This document shows, in pieces, positions 10,881 to 25,114 of a DNA stretch of 64,000 nt. The DNA is taken from contig CM048552.1 of NCBI GenBank assembly GCA_026413225.1, forward strand, positions 140,815,053 to 140,879,052, written 5' to 3'. Source of the stretch: Otis tarda. Lineage: Eukaryota; Chordata; Aves; Otidiformes; Otididae. The position numbers were made by a program, and so were the translations under genes. The notes below the pieces were generated by a model that made no database searches, was not told where the DNA came from, and was given only the letters and a program-made list of their open reading frames with translations. Numbering within the stretch: the stretch's first letter is position 1; each line of letters starts with the position of its first letter.

Positions 10881-13800
10881 GAAATAAATTTATCCTGAAA
10901 GAAAATTACTAGAAATATTATAGAATTAAATTGAATTATTATTGGAAGGGGAAAAAAAAAGAATGTAACAATGTTTTCCCTATTAAAACCATGGGGTTTT
11001 GTCTGTTAGATTTTTTTAATTGTTATTTTTAACTTAAAACTTGGACGAAGGCACATTGCTGAGGTCATGGGACAGCTGAATGGAGCCCTTATGGGCAGTT
11101 ACATAGAAAGTGGCCACACATACGGTGAGAAGGCAGATGCAAAGCCTCAGACAGTTTGTGTTGCTGTCAGCCCTTTATGGGTCTAGTTTGATAGGTAGTG
11201 GGCCTTTTGTTTTTTGTTTTCCAGCTTATCTCAGAAGGGTAGACCAGAATATTCTGATTTTGTCTGATAAGATCCTGTCACTGACATCCTTTTGGATCAT
11301 CTTGTCAATTGATAGGTGTAGAATAATGGCAGCATATGACATTTTGTACAGTACATGTATTGCATGTGGACTGATACCACACCAGTATAATGTTCTGTCT
11401 GTTAACATCATGTTACAAGCAAGCAAAGAGTTTGTAACAGTACTTATAACATCAGCATTTTTACGCACTGTCTTGTATTTTCCAAAAGCATCACTAACAT
11501 GTTGAATTAGGAAAAAGACTGGATAGAAACACAAATAGGCTTATGTTGTATTCTTATTTTGCCACAAGAATGACTGTAAATTGTATTCAAGTAACAACAT
11601 GTTACAAACAAAACAGAAAAATTTCTCCTCAGCAAGAAACAAATAGGAAAACTAGACAGAATTAATATACAACTGAGCCTATAGAGGTTCACAAAAGACT
11701 CTCATCCTGACTGACACTAGAAAACGTTAGCTTCTTGAAGTTTGAGTATCATTTTTTTCAGGATATGTAACAGGTTATCATGCCTTTTAAACTCAAAATG
11801 CTTTGGAAGGCTTTTAACCAAAATGTCTAATTCTATATACTTATTAAAGACTAGTTGGATTCATGGGACATTTTTACAGGAAAAAAAAATCTGAAATTTG
11901 AACAAATATTCATTACAAAATTCCATTACAAAATAATTCTCTAGGGAAATAAAACTTTTGAAGTGGAAGGTAATGATTTTTGGATATCCTGTATGTCCAA
12001 GAACACAGAACAAGAATAGTGAAATATGGAGTCCCTCTCTCAAAAGTATTAGACACAAGAGTTTTGATTTATTCAAATTATTCTGCTATTCCTTCTTTAG
12101 ACAATACTTTTCCATTTCTGTATTTGGAACACATTACCTATATCCTCTTGGCTCCAGGTACAGTGGTAAATAACAGCAAATTTATTACAAATCAAGCAGA
12201 ATAGTTCATGAGATAAACATCCTTGTCTAACTCCAAAGAGAAAATTTGGCAAAATTAAGGGCTTTTGTGATATAGAAATTTGTTTTCTATTTAAAGGGAT
12301 TTAGGAACTATTTAACATTCTTTTTTTCCCTTTTTTTTTTCTTTTTAAATTTAATCTGATTTGTAATATATATTTAGTCTTTATAATGTGTAGCAGTTTC
12401 TGTGTACCTCAGAATTTCAAAACACGTAGATAGTTGGATGAACTTAATGGTAAAAGGTAAATAGAGCCAGTCTGTCTGACTAACTAAGTCTCTTTCTATA
12501 TGAGATAATTACTTCTCCAGACACCTGTGAAAAGTAATCTGAGGCAGAATAATTTAGGAATACATTTTGTAAAACATGAGAATAGCTTCTGAACTTACTA
12601 TGTCTTGATGTCTCTGAGAAAATCAAAGTGCAGCCTCTAAAAATTGCAAATAGGGGAGCACAAATAAGAAGTTACAATGGCATAATGAAGGATAATGGAA
12701 AATGTGACATATCAATGCAGAAGCAAATACAGTCTTCAGCAACTCCAAAATTAAAAGGAGATAAAATGGTAAAATATACTCATTGGTAAACTCAAAAAGA
12801 CTGAAGTCAAGTTCCATGTTTGAGTTTGTTCTCCCTGTTATTCTATCATTCAGTAACAACTTTCTGTTTAGTGAGAGTCTCAAAAGTGAATACAGCTAAA
12901 ATTTCACTCCTAGAAAAAAAAAAAGTCACAATGAAGATCATATGAAACTGATAGTCATAGCTCTTTAAAAACCTATATCATAAATTTAAAATCAAACTGA
13001 CACTTTATGAGTGGCAACAAGTTTTCATTGTCATTCAAACTGATTGTTGTTTCATGCTGAATACACCAAAACTTGTGTTTCAAGTCTGCTGAATGCACCA
13101 TGATAATTCATTTTAAGACCACAGACCTGTGAACTGTCACACATAAACCCTTACTTTTTCGGATTTTCATATAGTTAAACATGACGTATTACCTCTAAAG
13201 AAAATTTATCTTCAAGTGTAAATACGAAATGTATCTGGGCGTAAGTTGTATAATAAAAAATGCCAAAAAAAGTAGTTAAGGCAACTTTGTCTTAGCAGCT
13301 TTAAATAAGAGAGTTTCCTCTTCACATTTTTTTCTCCATTAAAAAAATATATACCTTTCCAGGACACTGTAGATCTGCTAGAGGGTCTAGTCTACTGGCA
13401 TAATTTATTCCCTGCCTGCACTGCTCAGTGAATGCATCAAAACTACCAGGGCCTCGATACTAAGAGATTTATTAAAACTTGACGTATTATTGTAAGCATG
13501 TCCACTTGTAGAAACTTCTGACTCCAGCCACGTAAATTTTGGCTATAAACAGGATGGATATATATAACTAAATTAGATTAAATTTGTGATGTATTGTCAT
13601 GGCATTTTTGCCTTTCAGATGGCATTGGTTTTTGATTACCAGTATGAAAAGCAGTAGAAACTAACTGATTTTCAAAGTGAAGAGCAGAGATTAATATAGA
13701 AATATATCTTCTGCCATCTCAAGTGAAAAAAATTTGTCTTTGTATGAAAATAAATTTACTTAAAGTGAGCTTTCTAGATTTGTCAAATTACAGGATCAGT

Positions 13801-16800
13801 GGTTTATTACTGTTTCATTTGATATATTCAACATAACATCAGAAAAGCTACTTCCCAATCCAGCAGAGCACCATTTGAGAGCTTAAAGTAAAACATACAA
13901 CTGTTTCATTTTGTTGCAGCATACTACAGAAATTAATCTGGTGAAATTGTTTTAATGTAGTTAAACAAACAAACAAAATCAATAGATCCTGTGTTTGACT
14001 GGAATTATCTCCATAATTCTCTTGAATTCCTTAAGGAAAACAATAAAAAATAATAAAAATAAATCAGTGTACGTAATTTTTAAATTTTAATTATGACATC
14101 ACTGAAATATTATAGTAATATTTTTCTTCTATTTTTAAAATAGTAACTGGACTTTTCAATACTTGAATTTAAAAGAGAATACATTACTAATAACATATTT
14201 GATTTATGAACTGCATTAAGCATTGACTTCTATTTTTCCCAAATGGATAAAGATTTTGAACACAGATGCTTTTCCACTTATAATAACAAGATCACATAGA
14301 GATAAAGAATACTGAGACCAACAGGATGATAACCTGGCCTGGCTATTTGAAATTACAATTTGCTGTAGATGATCTTTCTGTGTAGGATCACAGTCTCTTA
14401 AATGAGCATTGTAACTTCCCCTGTGGAAAAAAATTAAGATTCTTTGGAGAAATGTGATCATTTAATGCAAGTCATATTAAGAGAGGCTGCACCCTATTGA
14501 AACCACTGAGCCTAATAACATGTCTAGTATTCTCTCGTGCTTTCTTTGCTGCACCATTTATTAAAACTCCCATTTGAAATCGAAAGAAAGCTCTTCACTG
14601 GAGAAGAACATGGTTTCCTGGCCCTCAGTAGAGAAGATTACATGTACGGTATCCTTTGATGGCTAACTCCTGTAAATATCCGTATTGCTATGAGAAGTTG
14701 TTCTGATAGGAGAAGTGATGGGCATACAGTGCGCTTCTGCTCTTGGTTTCCTTGCTGCTCCTTTGACTCCACTGAGAATATTGGGCACTGACAGATTCTG
14801 TTATGAGCAGCGACAACACTAAATCGTGGCAGCTAGAGAGATGATAATGTGATACAATGTGCATGTCAGCACACTCTAAGCTCTCATCTAGCCAGTAATT
14901 TTAAAACAAAAGCTCAATTTATTCTGGTTTGTGCTAGGAGATACAACACAGTTTAGCTTAGCATCAGGAAAAAAGACCCATATTATCTGAGATGTCATGT
15001 TCCTCTCTGCTTCTCACTTCTCTTGCACTCAAATCAGTTACACCTGAGAGAGCTTTACAAACCATGCCTTAGTAACATTGTGCATTATTCTTTACTTTGA
15101 TATGCCCTTTGGGGGGCTTCTCTGAGGAAAACAGCACATGCAGGCATTTGTCCAGGGTTTATTGTCTGAAAAAGGCAACTTCAGCTAAGCAAGTCTTTGT
15201 AACTCACATGCTGCAGAGAGAACATTTGCTGCAGACAGAATGAACCTTAAAATTCTCACACATAGACAGCATTATTTAAGGAGAAAAGGAAATGTGATTA
15301 TGATTTGAAATCCTTCTGTTTCAGCTTACATATTTAATTACTTACAGCTCTGTGTTAAGAATGTATTTAAAACAATTCTTGGTAACACTTTTCCCCAAAA
15401 TGACAGATGAAGGTACTGGGTGTTTTTTGAATTGTAAAATATGGAAAGAAAGAGAAAAAGAAACAAACCCTTTTGAAGCCTGTCAGAGATAGCATGTTTT
15501 GTTAGCTTGATATCTGTGTCCGAAAATCAAAGTCCCTGTGGATAAAGGTAAAAGTCATTTAACTGACAAAATTCCTGAGTGACTGAAAACTGGCATCTGT
15601 TCTTTATAGGTTCATCTTTGAGAATTCTCACTAGAAAACAGCAGTTGAAAAGATTATCTTATAGCAATACTAAATAATAGAGTGTTCTGCGACATCCAAA
15701 GGTCTGGAGCTCCCTGTGGAACTAATGACATTTGTACAGCAAGTTAGGCTGCTTCTGCAAAGGACAATGGAGGGAGCGGGTTTTTGATAGAATGTTAACC
15801 CCAAGTTGCCAGCTTTTCTGAAAGATAACTGCAAAAAAAGAGATCTCTAATAATACTTCTAATAAAGGGCCAGACACTTAGATGAATTTTAAGCTGATAT
15901 ACTTCCACTGATTTTGATGTTCAGAGCTGATCCTCTGTCCCTGACACTTTAAAAAGAGGAAATAAATGCTATGTTTCTGTGCTCTGATGACAGATCAATT
16001 GAGTATTTTTTCCAGAAGGTACAATGCAGTATTTTGTTAAAGGCAGCTCCTTTTGCTTGTCATTGCAACATTTCTCTGTTTTTTTTTCTTTTCTTTTTTC
16101 CTGGTTGACTTACTTGAAAATTTAAAAAGTTTCTTGACTTATTTGAAGCAAACACGGCTAGTTCAGTCATTAAGCGGGGTCACTGCCTCCTGTATTTAAT
16201 CCATTGTTTTACCAGAAAAATATTAGGGGAGAATTAGATCATGGGCTTTCAAGTCATGGGGGTGACTTGACCTTACAGGTCCCACATGTCCTTAGTACAA
16301 GGCTGTAACACATGCAGGAAAAAATGGTGAAGACTCTTCATCTCTCTGGTTGAATCTGACAAAAAATTGCAGCTGGGAATTTAAGAACCACACGGAAAGA
16401 AGGCAAGCTGGCTAGGACAACTTGCTTTTCACCTACAAGAGAGAAGAACTCAGCTCCAGACCTCATGCCTGGTTGTATCTTACATCTGTATCTCTTTGGT
16501 TAGCCCTCCTTACTGGAGATCTACTTTCTTTGATGTATTATGGTGTAACTTCCAACATCAGGACTGTGAATTTACATGTCGATGGTATCCCACAATCACT
16601 ATGCTAAAGCCTGTCTCCTAGTGTATGGGAGTCAAATTATTTCTGACCAAGAGGGGAAAAAATGACACTGGGATAATTGTAAAAGTCACTTTGTTCTGCT
16701 GCTTTCTGCCACCCACTGTCTGATGCAGTGAGCTGTGTGGATCAGCACAATCACCTGCACTGTGGACTTCCTCAGGGATTTAAGAGGAATTGGGTAGCTA

Positions 16801-19189
16801 TCTGTCTGAAGTCATATGGCAAGAGAACTCAGCTGGAAGATGAACATTATCTCCTCAACAGGGCAGCTAAATCCATATTTGAGCACTCAGGCAATGTCCG
16901 TCTCAATGAGCTGGAGACCTAGGCAGCATTAGAAATAGATGCTTTTGATTACTGTCTGAATCTTGAACTGAGAGCCCAAATTCCCAATTGAGATGGGTTT
17001 CTGAGGGCCGTATTTAGCCCTAAGGGCAGGTAGCACTGCCTACCTGCATTTGCAGGGTCTGTCACATCAAAATCTACTCAGGCTTTCTCACCTGAATGTG
17101 GGCAAGCAGAGAAAATGAGACTCATACCACAGAGGGTTTCAGAGAGGTTTTAAAACCTCCTAAGTACTAACAATATTTCTCACTAGAATTACAAAAGAGA
17201 TAAAAACCAGGATTTATTGTGTATTAGCAAGAATTTGGCACTTCAAGCTTAGCCTGTCCTCCAAAAATTTTTTTAGTAAATACTGCACACTGTTTAGCTG
17301 GTAGAGTAACGAGGTACCTGTAGGCAGGGGCCTGGCATTTCAACCAAACTGATGTTAGATCTCTCCAACTACACATTCGTATTATCTATGTTAATTAAAA
17401 TACAGCCTGAGAATAAAAGCTCCCCCGAGCCATAACATGTTATGTATATATGGAATACATACACTTTTCCTTCTTGTCGGTTTACACACCCAAAATATTT
17501 GGTGTAGACAAACAGCTTTTCAGAGATACTGGCCTAAGTGAAATACCGTACTTTAGTCATCCACCCCTTCCTTCTCTCAACTGCCATATGTGAAAATGGT
17601 TTCTCACAGTATAAACTCACTGAACAAACTCTAAGTCTTAACTTTTTTAACTTCTAGAACATTGAGAACTACAAAGTCAGCAATGCCTTGCACTGCTTAG
17701 GTTTTAAAGACTCATTTAGAACTTTTCTCTCTTTTCCTTTATGATTCCAGATGGAGTTGTTCTTATGTTGCTGAGATATTTAAAATTAAAAATAATAAAA
17801 ACTTTTAAAACAAACCAACCCCAAACCTTCTGCCCTACACTCCTGTTCCTTTATTAGTAACTGAAGAGATCTTTCTTCTAGGATGGAAATGTCTGAAAAA
17901 AAAAACGTGTCTTCTCCTTTCCTGTTAAACAAACTCTTCTTGTACCACTTCTGCTCAATATACAGGTAATTTATTTGAAGCATAAAGGCCAGGAGAAAGT
18001 TAATTATTCAGTTTTTAAAATCTTGATTCTTCTCTCTCACCAAACAAAAGGGAGAGGGTAATATTACACAAGGCAAAGTAAAAGATAGCAAAGTGGATCC
18101 ACCTACCTTCATTCGTACTATAACAACATTTTCTTAATAGTGTATTTATGGTTTCAGATGATGGATGGTCACAGTGACAAAACCTTGCTACAAACATTCT
18201 GCATCTCCAAAACTCTTTTACTTTTACTGGTGGTTACTACGTCCCATTAGTTTGCATTGCTTGAATTTGCTCCAAGAGTACAGAAAAAGTGGAAATGCAG
18301 AGGCTCTTTTCACTTCAGATTGTATTATCAGCTCTCATAAAACCAGTAATACTTCTCCAATTCTAACAGTTCAGCACTGATTTCTACCACGTACAGAGGT
18401 GGTCTTGCAGTTTTTTGCCCTTTTTTTTTTTTCCCCAATTCTTTCATTACTTGGTAAATTAAAATGAGGGTTTGTGAAGTTTAACCCACAAAAGTTGCTT
18501 TTAAGCAAATTCCTTTTTCTATGTTGACTTCCGGAATTCAAAAGCCCTCTGAAACTGAATCTCAATGTTTTGCCATGGTAGTTTATGAACGATTTTTCAA
18601 AATCATCCTAAAAAAAGGAAAAAAAAAAAAAGCAGCAAATTATGCCCTGAAGTTCTTCCAAGTCTCCTCTCTCTCTTGATGAATACTGCATCAAAGCTTC
18701 TCTCTATAAGACAAACTGTTCCTCTGCTCTTGAGTGTTGGGTTTTTTGTTTGTTTTTAACAGCATGCCCATGATCTATCCAGCAGCGATAACAGTGTGCA
18801 ATGCTCAATTCTCTGTCCAGCTTCCCTGCCTCTGTTTTTCTGTCATAGCTGGCTCTTTACGCTATCGGGCAGGGATCCCAAGTCCAGGGCCTTAATGAGC
18901 TCCAAATTTCCTTACTGCACCATTAAAAAGCTCTCTGAATTTCAATTCTCAAATAGCTTCAGCATAGAAGACTGCATATTCTACCTCCATCTTTTCTGCT
19001 AGTCTTTATCTCTCTAATAAATTACTCACAGTCAGATTTCCTTTTTCTAAAGTGCAGTATACTACTGCTAATTGTACAAAAATTTGTACAAAAATTTAAA
19101 AAGAAAAGAAAAAAAAAGAAAGAGACTATTTAATTAATACTATATTGTGCATAGCTTTAAAATTAACATTAATTTGCACTGTAGCAGAA
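10881..19189. other. Long repeat-poor AT-rich stretch, no gene seen
   Basis: More than 8 kb without CR1 or LTR sequence. The longest frame, 11110-11505 (131 codons, plus), has no motif and is within chance. Polypyrimidine runs lie at 12318-12348 and 16079-16100. A short AACAAACAAACAA run lies near 13965. The stretch 15890-15950 faintly recalls old amniote repeat remnants. I cannot tell whether conserved noncoding elements are present without alignment. Confidence 0.55.
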
Positions 19190-19425
19190 TCCAATGGGCC
19201 TTACTGGGACCAGGCCCTTATTGTGCTTAGTGCTGTAGGAATAGAGAGCAAGGATCAATCCCAACCTTAAATGGCTATTAGCCACGACAGGTAAAAGGAT
19301 TGTTCTATCTTGTTTAACAGATGAGGTACAAAAGTACAGAGATTAAACAATTTGCCCAAGGAAATCCATGGCAGAACTGAACCCAGATCTCTTAAATCTG
19401 AGACAGATGTCCAGTTCACAAGGCC
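19190..19425 (-). mobile_element. Ancient MIR/CORE-SINE-like remnant
   Basis: The plus strand carries the antisense pattern of MIR-type SINEs. ACCAGGCCCTTATTGTGCTT at about 19210 is followed by AACAGATGAGGTACAAAAGT near 19316, TTGCCCAAGG near 19350 and GGCAGAACTGAACCCAGATC near 19370. The same order of blocks (acagatgagg, cagagagattaa, ttgcccaagg, tggcagaactgaacccag) marks reverse-complement MIR and related amniote SINEs. It is heavily diverged. Assignment is from remembered consensus, so the exact family is uncertain. Confidence 0.65.
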
Positions 19426-22400
19426 ATTTGTCTTTCTTAGGCTAATTCACATTCTGTAAACATCTGTGTCTTATCTGCTGTCTCAGTGCACCCTGGCTCA
19501 GCAGAGATTTCCTATAGCTATCAATAAGAAAATCCTTCATTTCTATTCTCTTTCCTCTGATAAAATTTTGAAACTTCAGGACACTCAAAAAATGTTGAGT
19601 TTTATTTTAAAAAATGCAGACTATTTCCATTGCCAAAGCCAATGTTTCACACCTCACAGAACAACTGGCACAAACACAATTCATGTTCATTGCTCTAAAC
19701 AAGATGTAATGGAGCAGCAAAGCAGCAGCCACGACTGTCACATATTATCATTGCTCTACTTGCACATAATTAATTCCTTGTGAAAGACACCATTATAATA
19801 AAACAATTCAAAACAATCTCCCAACCAGTGTTTCTGTCTTGGAAACAACACATCACAGTCAGGAGAATGGTTTGGGCTAACAGCACTCCTCTTGTTCTGT
19901 ACGAGGGCCAACAAGCTCCATATCCATCAGCAATCCAACCAGCCAACACACAATAATAAGCTTACTGGAAATATCTATAGTGGAAACTGAACCTATCATT
20001 TCAAGATATTTTAGTAATTAAGCAAGGAAAGAATAGTGCACAATGGAGTATAGAATATTTGTGACAAAGATACTTGTGGGTGGTCTATATCTCTCTGTGC
20101 TAACAAGTCAAGCAGTTTCTTAACTCTTTCCAGGGATGGCAGCAGACTGCAATTTCTGTCATGAAACACTAAATACTTGTAAAAATTAGTAATGCTGTTC
20201 ACAAATCAATAACTATAAAATGGAGTATTCATTATGCTTTACAATTACTCCACTTACGTACATTCCATTAAATGCAGGGAAAAAAAAAAAGGGAAAAATG
20301 ATAGGCAAAAGGTTCTGGCTACCAAAATATTCAATGGTTTCTGTATGAAGGTGATATTCCAAACTTTCATCACAACAGCAACAACAAAAAACTCCCCAAA
20401 ATTTAACAACTTGAAGAACTTTGCATTGTTAGATTTAATGTGTGCTTTCCTCTTCACGTACCTTGTGCCTTTACAAGGTAGCCATCACAGAACACAAAAC
20501 AAAAATTCTGAAACTTCTGAAATGAAATAACTTTCATCACAGTGCTTTTTTTTTTTTTTTATCAGGAGACAGCTGTTGCTCAGGCTCTGTACTGCTCAGT
20601 ACTGCATTTCCTATACAACCCCATCAACAGTTTCACTATGTGGTTTGAAGATATATTTAAAAAAAAAATCATAAATTTTTCCTGACAAAAAGTCTTTTGC
20701 TATGGCTTTCTAACTCTTTGCTACTTTGAATTAATCCAATACTGGATTCAAAGCTGACAAGAAATTTTTCACTAGGACAGACTGAAGGATGTTTGTCTGA
20801 TGCTTGTTGGTGAGGTTTTTGCCATTCTATGCAATACAATATTTGGTCTACTTTCTTGGACTATTTGAGAACAAAAAAAATTTATGGGCAATTCCAGATT
20901 AAATCACGTGTTTCAACTTTACTCCCTATTGAAGAAATCTGGACTGATCCAATCCTGACCAGAGAACATTATTGGTCATTGTGGGGATTCAAATGTTTTT
21001 AAGGAAAACCTGGACTATAAGACTATTTTCTGAATTCATGCTACCTGGAAAGTGAGCTCCTCAAAGACAAGAAAGTTTCAAATTTTCAATTTGGTTATGT
21101 TGTTTTGAATACAAATACATTTTTTTTTCTTTGATACCTTGATATAACCAGGAATAACATATGTTTAAAGTTTTCTTCTTTGAGAGTGGTGTTTTAAAAA
21201 TATCTTAGACAGAAGCAGACACATCAATAGAGCTATATTGCTTCTTCTATGAATGGCAGTATATTTCTCTGTGCTGTAATGAACCATCTAGACACATCCT
21301 AAATGGCCCTGGGGTGCCTGAGGGTTGAGGCATGAAATATCTGATGAATAAGATCAGTTAGGTCAACCCTTTCCTTTGCAAGTCACAGAACAGGAAAAAG
21401 TGATGCTTGCAGACCTGTAGGGTTTTGAATTAAATTTCTAAATTGAAGTATAGCAAATCAGATTTGAGTCCTTCCTGCCTGAAGCAGCCTGAGCCCATGT
21501 CATCCAGAAGGATGTTTTACTGCAAGTCATTTTGAACAGTGGCATTTAACTGAGAAAGTCCATCTGGAAGAAGCAAAATATTCAGTGAGGAGAACAGCAA
21601 ACAGGTACAAGTACAACTTGTTTCGTCAGCCACAAGGAAGGACAGAATAGGGATATACTTCTACGACAATTAATGACAGAGTATCCCTCACAAAATTAAG
21701 GCACCTTAAATAAAGATTTAGAGTATGTTCATGCTTCCTTGTGCAAACCCACATTTGGGATTTCCAAGTAGCTCTGAAAAAAAACCACAATATACTTAAT
21801 TATGCTGTTCAGTGTAATTAGCTTTCATCTAATGCTAGTGACTAGAGGGTCCTGTTTTGAAATTTTTGAAGTTCTCTCCCACAGCCCGGACAGCAGGATG
21901 GTCTGAAAGTTAAAAAGCTCCATGAGAAAGTGAAAGAGTGCCTCAAGTAGAAGCTGGGTTTGAACCACAACCTCCATTACCCAGTTCATACTCTCACTGT
22001 GACCGACTGGGGAAAGAGGTCCACACTGCTGTGTCTCATACCTCCATAGCATATGCATAAAGAAAATGTTTTAAAAGGTTGTGCTCAAACTCTGGGAGTC
22101 TAATGTATTTCTTGACTGTCTACATCACTAAAAGTGCACATATATTTATTTTGTTCAGTCGGTATTTAGCCCGGAAAGTTTGGTCTAGGAAATTTCAAAA
22201 CTCTGAAATCTTAGTACTACCGAGGTCAATGGGAGGTTTACATCTGACTTCCACTAAGTCAGGATTAACACCTCAGAAGCAGCCAATACATTGCTAAACT
22301 GTGGTTTTGATGAAATCTCAATTTTAAGTACTCTGTACCACAAATAAGGAAATGTGTTTTCAGGAAAAGAACAACAGACAAAATACAGAACAATGCATTT

Positions 22401-23419
22401 TCCTAACTTAGCAGTGTAGAAGACTCAACAATATTTTATGACTATGAAGTTATAAATTTGCAAGTAAAGTGAAATTGGATTAATTAGCATTATTACTGAC
22501 TTCTATTTGACCACATAAGGCTACGTGGTGCATTGTTCATTTGGTGTTTAAGAAAAAATAATTGAATATTACTTGCTGATTTCTACCACTCAGTCAAATA
22601 TACATGAACCTCTATTAGTGAAAATGACAGGAAAACCAACTTGATCTTTTATAAAAAGTTTATTAAATGCTGGAAATTTTCTGGATTTTAACTATTAATT
22701 TAGTTTGTAATAAATACTTTTCTTTCTTTTTCAACCTTTCTCCAGTGCCTCTCAACTGTAACTAGACGTAGGAACAGATCTACCTCTCCTGAGAGAGTCT
22801 GTACTTAATAAAAAAGAGCTGGATAAGCAAAAATTTCTAAAAGAGCTGGCCAGATAAGGTCCAGAAAGATCATAACTCATCATACAAACTTCCTTCTCAC
22901 AATGTATTCGGTAATCCTCCAATCTAGAAAATTTTATAATAAAAATAAATCATAGTATCTGTATTCTTTCTAGTAATACCAAACTAGGTTTCTGAATCTC
23001 TCCTGTACACTGATAGGTGAGATTTCTTCTCTAAACAGGATCTAGCAAGAAACACTGGCTCTTTTAGTGTCATGGGAAGTAAGGCTGTGATTCTCATATC
23101 TGTTTGCAACTTCACGGGAAAGGATGATTGAAGGAAAATATGAATTTCTTATCTTTTTCAGCTTATAAGTGATCCTGTGGACTAAAAACTTATTAACACC
23201 ACACAAATTCTTTGAGTACATTTTCTGGTTCAGTTTCATCTGAAAGCAATCCATTTTACACACTTTTAATATGATTGAGCCAAACTCAGTCAGCAAAGAG
23301 AATCAGGAGATTTGCTGCAAAAATGCAATTCTAATCTAAACCAAAATATAAACAGAGATTAAGCCAGTTTCACCTCTTTTGTGCATGATGTGGCTTCTTA
23401 TAGTAAGATTGGTGATTAA
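19426..23419. other. Unique AT-rich DNA, no gene seen
   Basis: No recognisable gene. Homopolymer runs: A at 20281-20291 and T at 20546-20560. The stretch 22195-22290, with GAGGTCAATGGGAGG and TTAAGTCAGGATTAACACC-like sequence, resembles old amniote interspersed-repeat tails, but at low confidence. Confidence 0.5.
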
Positions 23420-23525
23420 TCATAGAATCATAGAATGGTTAGGTTTGGAAGGGACCTTTAAAGGTCATCTAGTCCAACCCCCCTGCAAGAAGCAGGGACA
23501 TCCCCAACTAGATCAGGTTGCTCAG
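23420..23525 (-). mobile_element. CR1 LINE 3'-end fragment
   Basis: A short minus-strand copy. It starts with CATAGAATCATAGAAT tail units, then GGAAGGGACCTTTAAAGGTC, and stops at TTGCTCAG. Only the last ~105 bp of CR1 are present, an extreme 5' truncation. Confidence 0.93.
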
Positions 23526-23867
23526 TTTGAAAAAATAATGAGTATTTCTGTTGGTTTTTTTTTAAGGCATGGTCCAATATTGACTCAATTTGGAAATTTT
23601 TCTCTGTTGAGAAGGCATATGGCTCTTTACATGATCCAAAGCGGTACTCCTGGACATGGAATGATTTTCTGATAAAATCCTTGGGCTTCTTTCAAGCATT
23701 TCACCCATCCATGCTCTAACTGTCTGGATCACCACTCCTGCCTACATCACTAATGTTGCACTGCTAGCATTCTCTTGGAAACAAAAAAAAAAACATAAAC
23801 ACAATTATCAAGGAAATTAGTAAGTCTCAGAATTTGAGTAATGTTTTCTTTTTTGTTTATTAATATT
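23526..23867. other. Unique spacer between two CR1 tails
   Basis: Nothing recognised apart from an A-run near 23785. Confidence 0.6.
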
Positions 23868-23927
23868 TCATAGAATCATAGAATCATAGAATGGCTAGGG
23901 TTGGAAGGGACCTTCAAAGGTCATCAA
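23868..23927 (-). mobile_element. CR1 LINE 3'-end fragment, very short
   Basis: Three CATAGAAT-type tail units followed by GGTTGGAAGGGACCTTCAAA, truncated after about 60 bp. Same orientation as the fragment 350 bp upstream, but with different tail and UTR details, so probably an independent insertion. Confidence 0.88.
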
Positions 23928-25080
23928 TTCTATATTCTTTCTCTGATCAAACATATTTATCACACATTCCTGAACATGTAATAAGAAGTTCCCTAAGAAG
24001 CATATCTGCCTAGTAAAATGTGTTTGGAACGACCTAATGCTGAAAATGGCCATTCTGATCTGAAATTCAGCATTATGCTTGTTTCTATAACAACCATAAA
24101 TTTCTAAAATTCAGGAAAACATAGTTGTGACAAATTTTACTAAACAAGACTATTTAGATTAGGAAATTAAAAAATAAGCCAATTGCAAAAAATAAAATCA
24201 GTTTAATAGTACCCAGTGTAATTTATCTTTATTAATCCGTAGAAAAACATAAACTGAGATTCTATAAATTTGTTTCGAAGATTTCCCTTGAATTTTCCTG
24301 GTTTCCAAATTTTTGTGTTTTGTTTTTTTAAGAGGTTTTGTCTGGAACCTTAAACAAGCACTATGTATACTTTAACCACTGCTTTCTATGTTTGTGCAGT
24401 CCCATACATTTTGGCAGAACTACCAGAAGACTTGTTCTACATGTAACTTCAAAACTTACTCCATGTCTTCTATCTCTGAGGAACTAAGGCCTATGAATCA
24501 GAGGTAATGTGTTTTTCACAGAACAGGGAAGTTAACTTAGTTGAGTGAAGATGTAATCTGCAGGACAGCGAGGACAGATCTGCAACTCTGGAGTATCTAG
24601 GACTCTTAACAAGCAAAACCTGATCTGATCCAGAATCTTGCAGAGTTATATGACATTTCAGCCTTCTTTCTTTACAATCACTGTTTGATATAAATGTTTA
24701 ACAAGTAGGCTGTTTCAGAATTGGCTCTTCCTCCTCTGCTCAATTCTTACAATCTCTTCTTTTTATGTATATTCTACATGTAGAATCCTTTAAGTGACAT
24801 AAACAACAAACAAAGTGCCCCACATTAATATTTTTTACTTTGAAATGCAAAAGATCGTTAATAATGTTCATTTACACACATACATTGACATTTAAATTAA
24901 GAATTTTTACAAATCCCTTATATTTGCCAATAGGCTTTCCAGTACTAAAATTAGTAGCTGTAGACTTTTATTAGAGTGGGTTTAAAAGCAAGTAGACCAC
25001 CTCATATTTGGATGGAAATTTACATCAGAGATGATTGCACAGCAAGAAGTGCAAACGTATATATAATTATCGGGAACTGG
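23928..25080. other. Unique AT-rich DNA, no gene seen
   Basis: No recognisable coding, RNA or repeat feature. Confidence 0.6.
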
Positions 25081-25114
25081 CTTAATCACTTAATCACTGA
25101 TCACTTAATCACTT
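25081..25114. repeat. Short direct repeats of TTAATCACT at LTR-fragment edge
   Basis: TTAATCACT occurs at 25082, 25089 (overlapping) and 25104, with an interposed GATCAC. The cluster abuts the 5' edge of the LTR fragment that follows. Confidence 0.7.

Noticed and set aside
11110..11505. 131-codon plus-strand frame
   Set aside because: No recognisable domain, and an overlapping antisense frame of similar size. Treated as chance.
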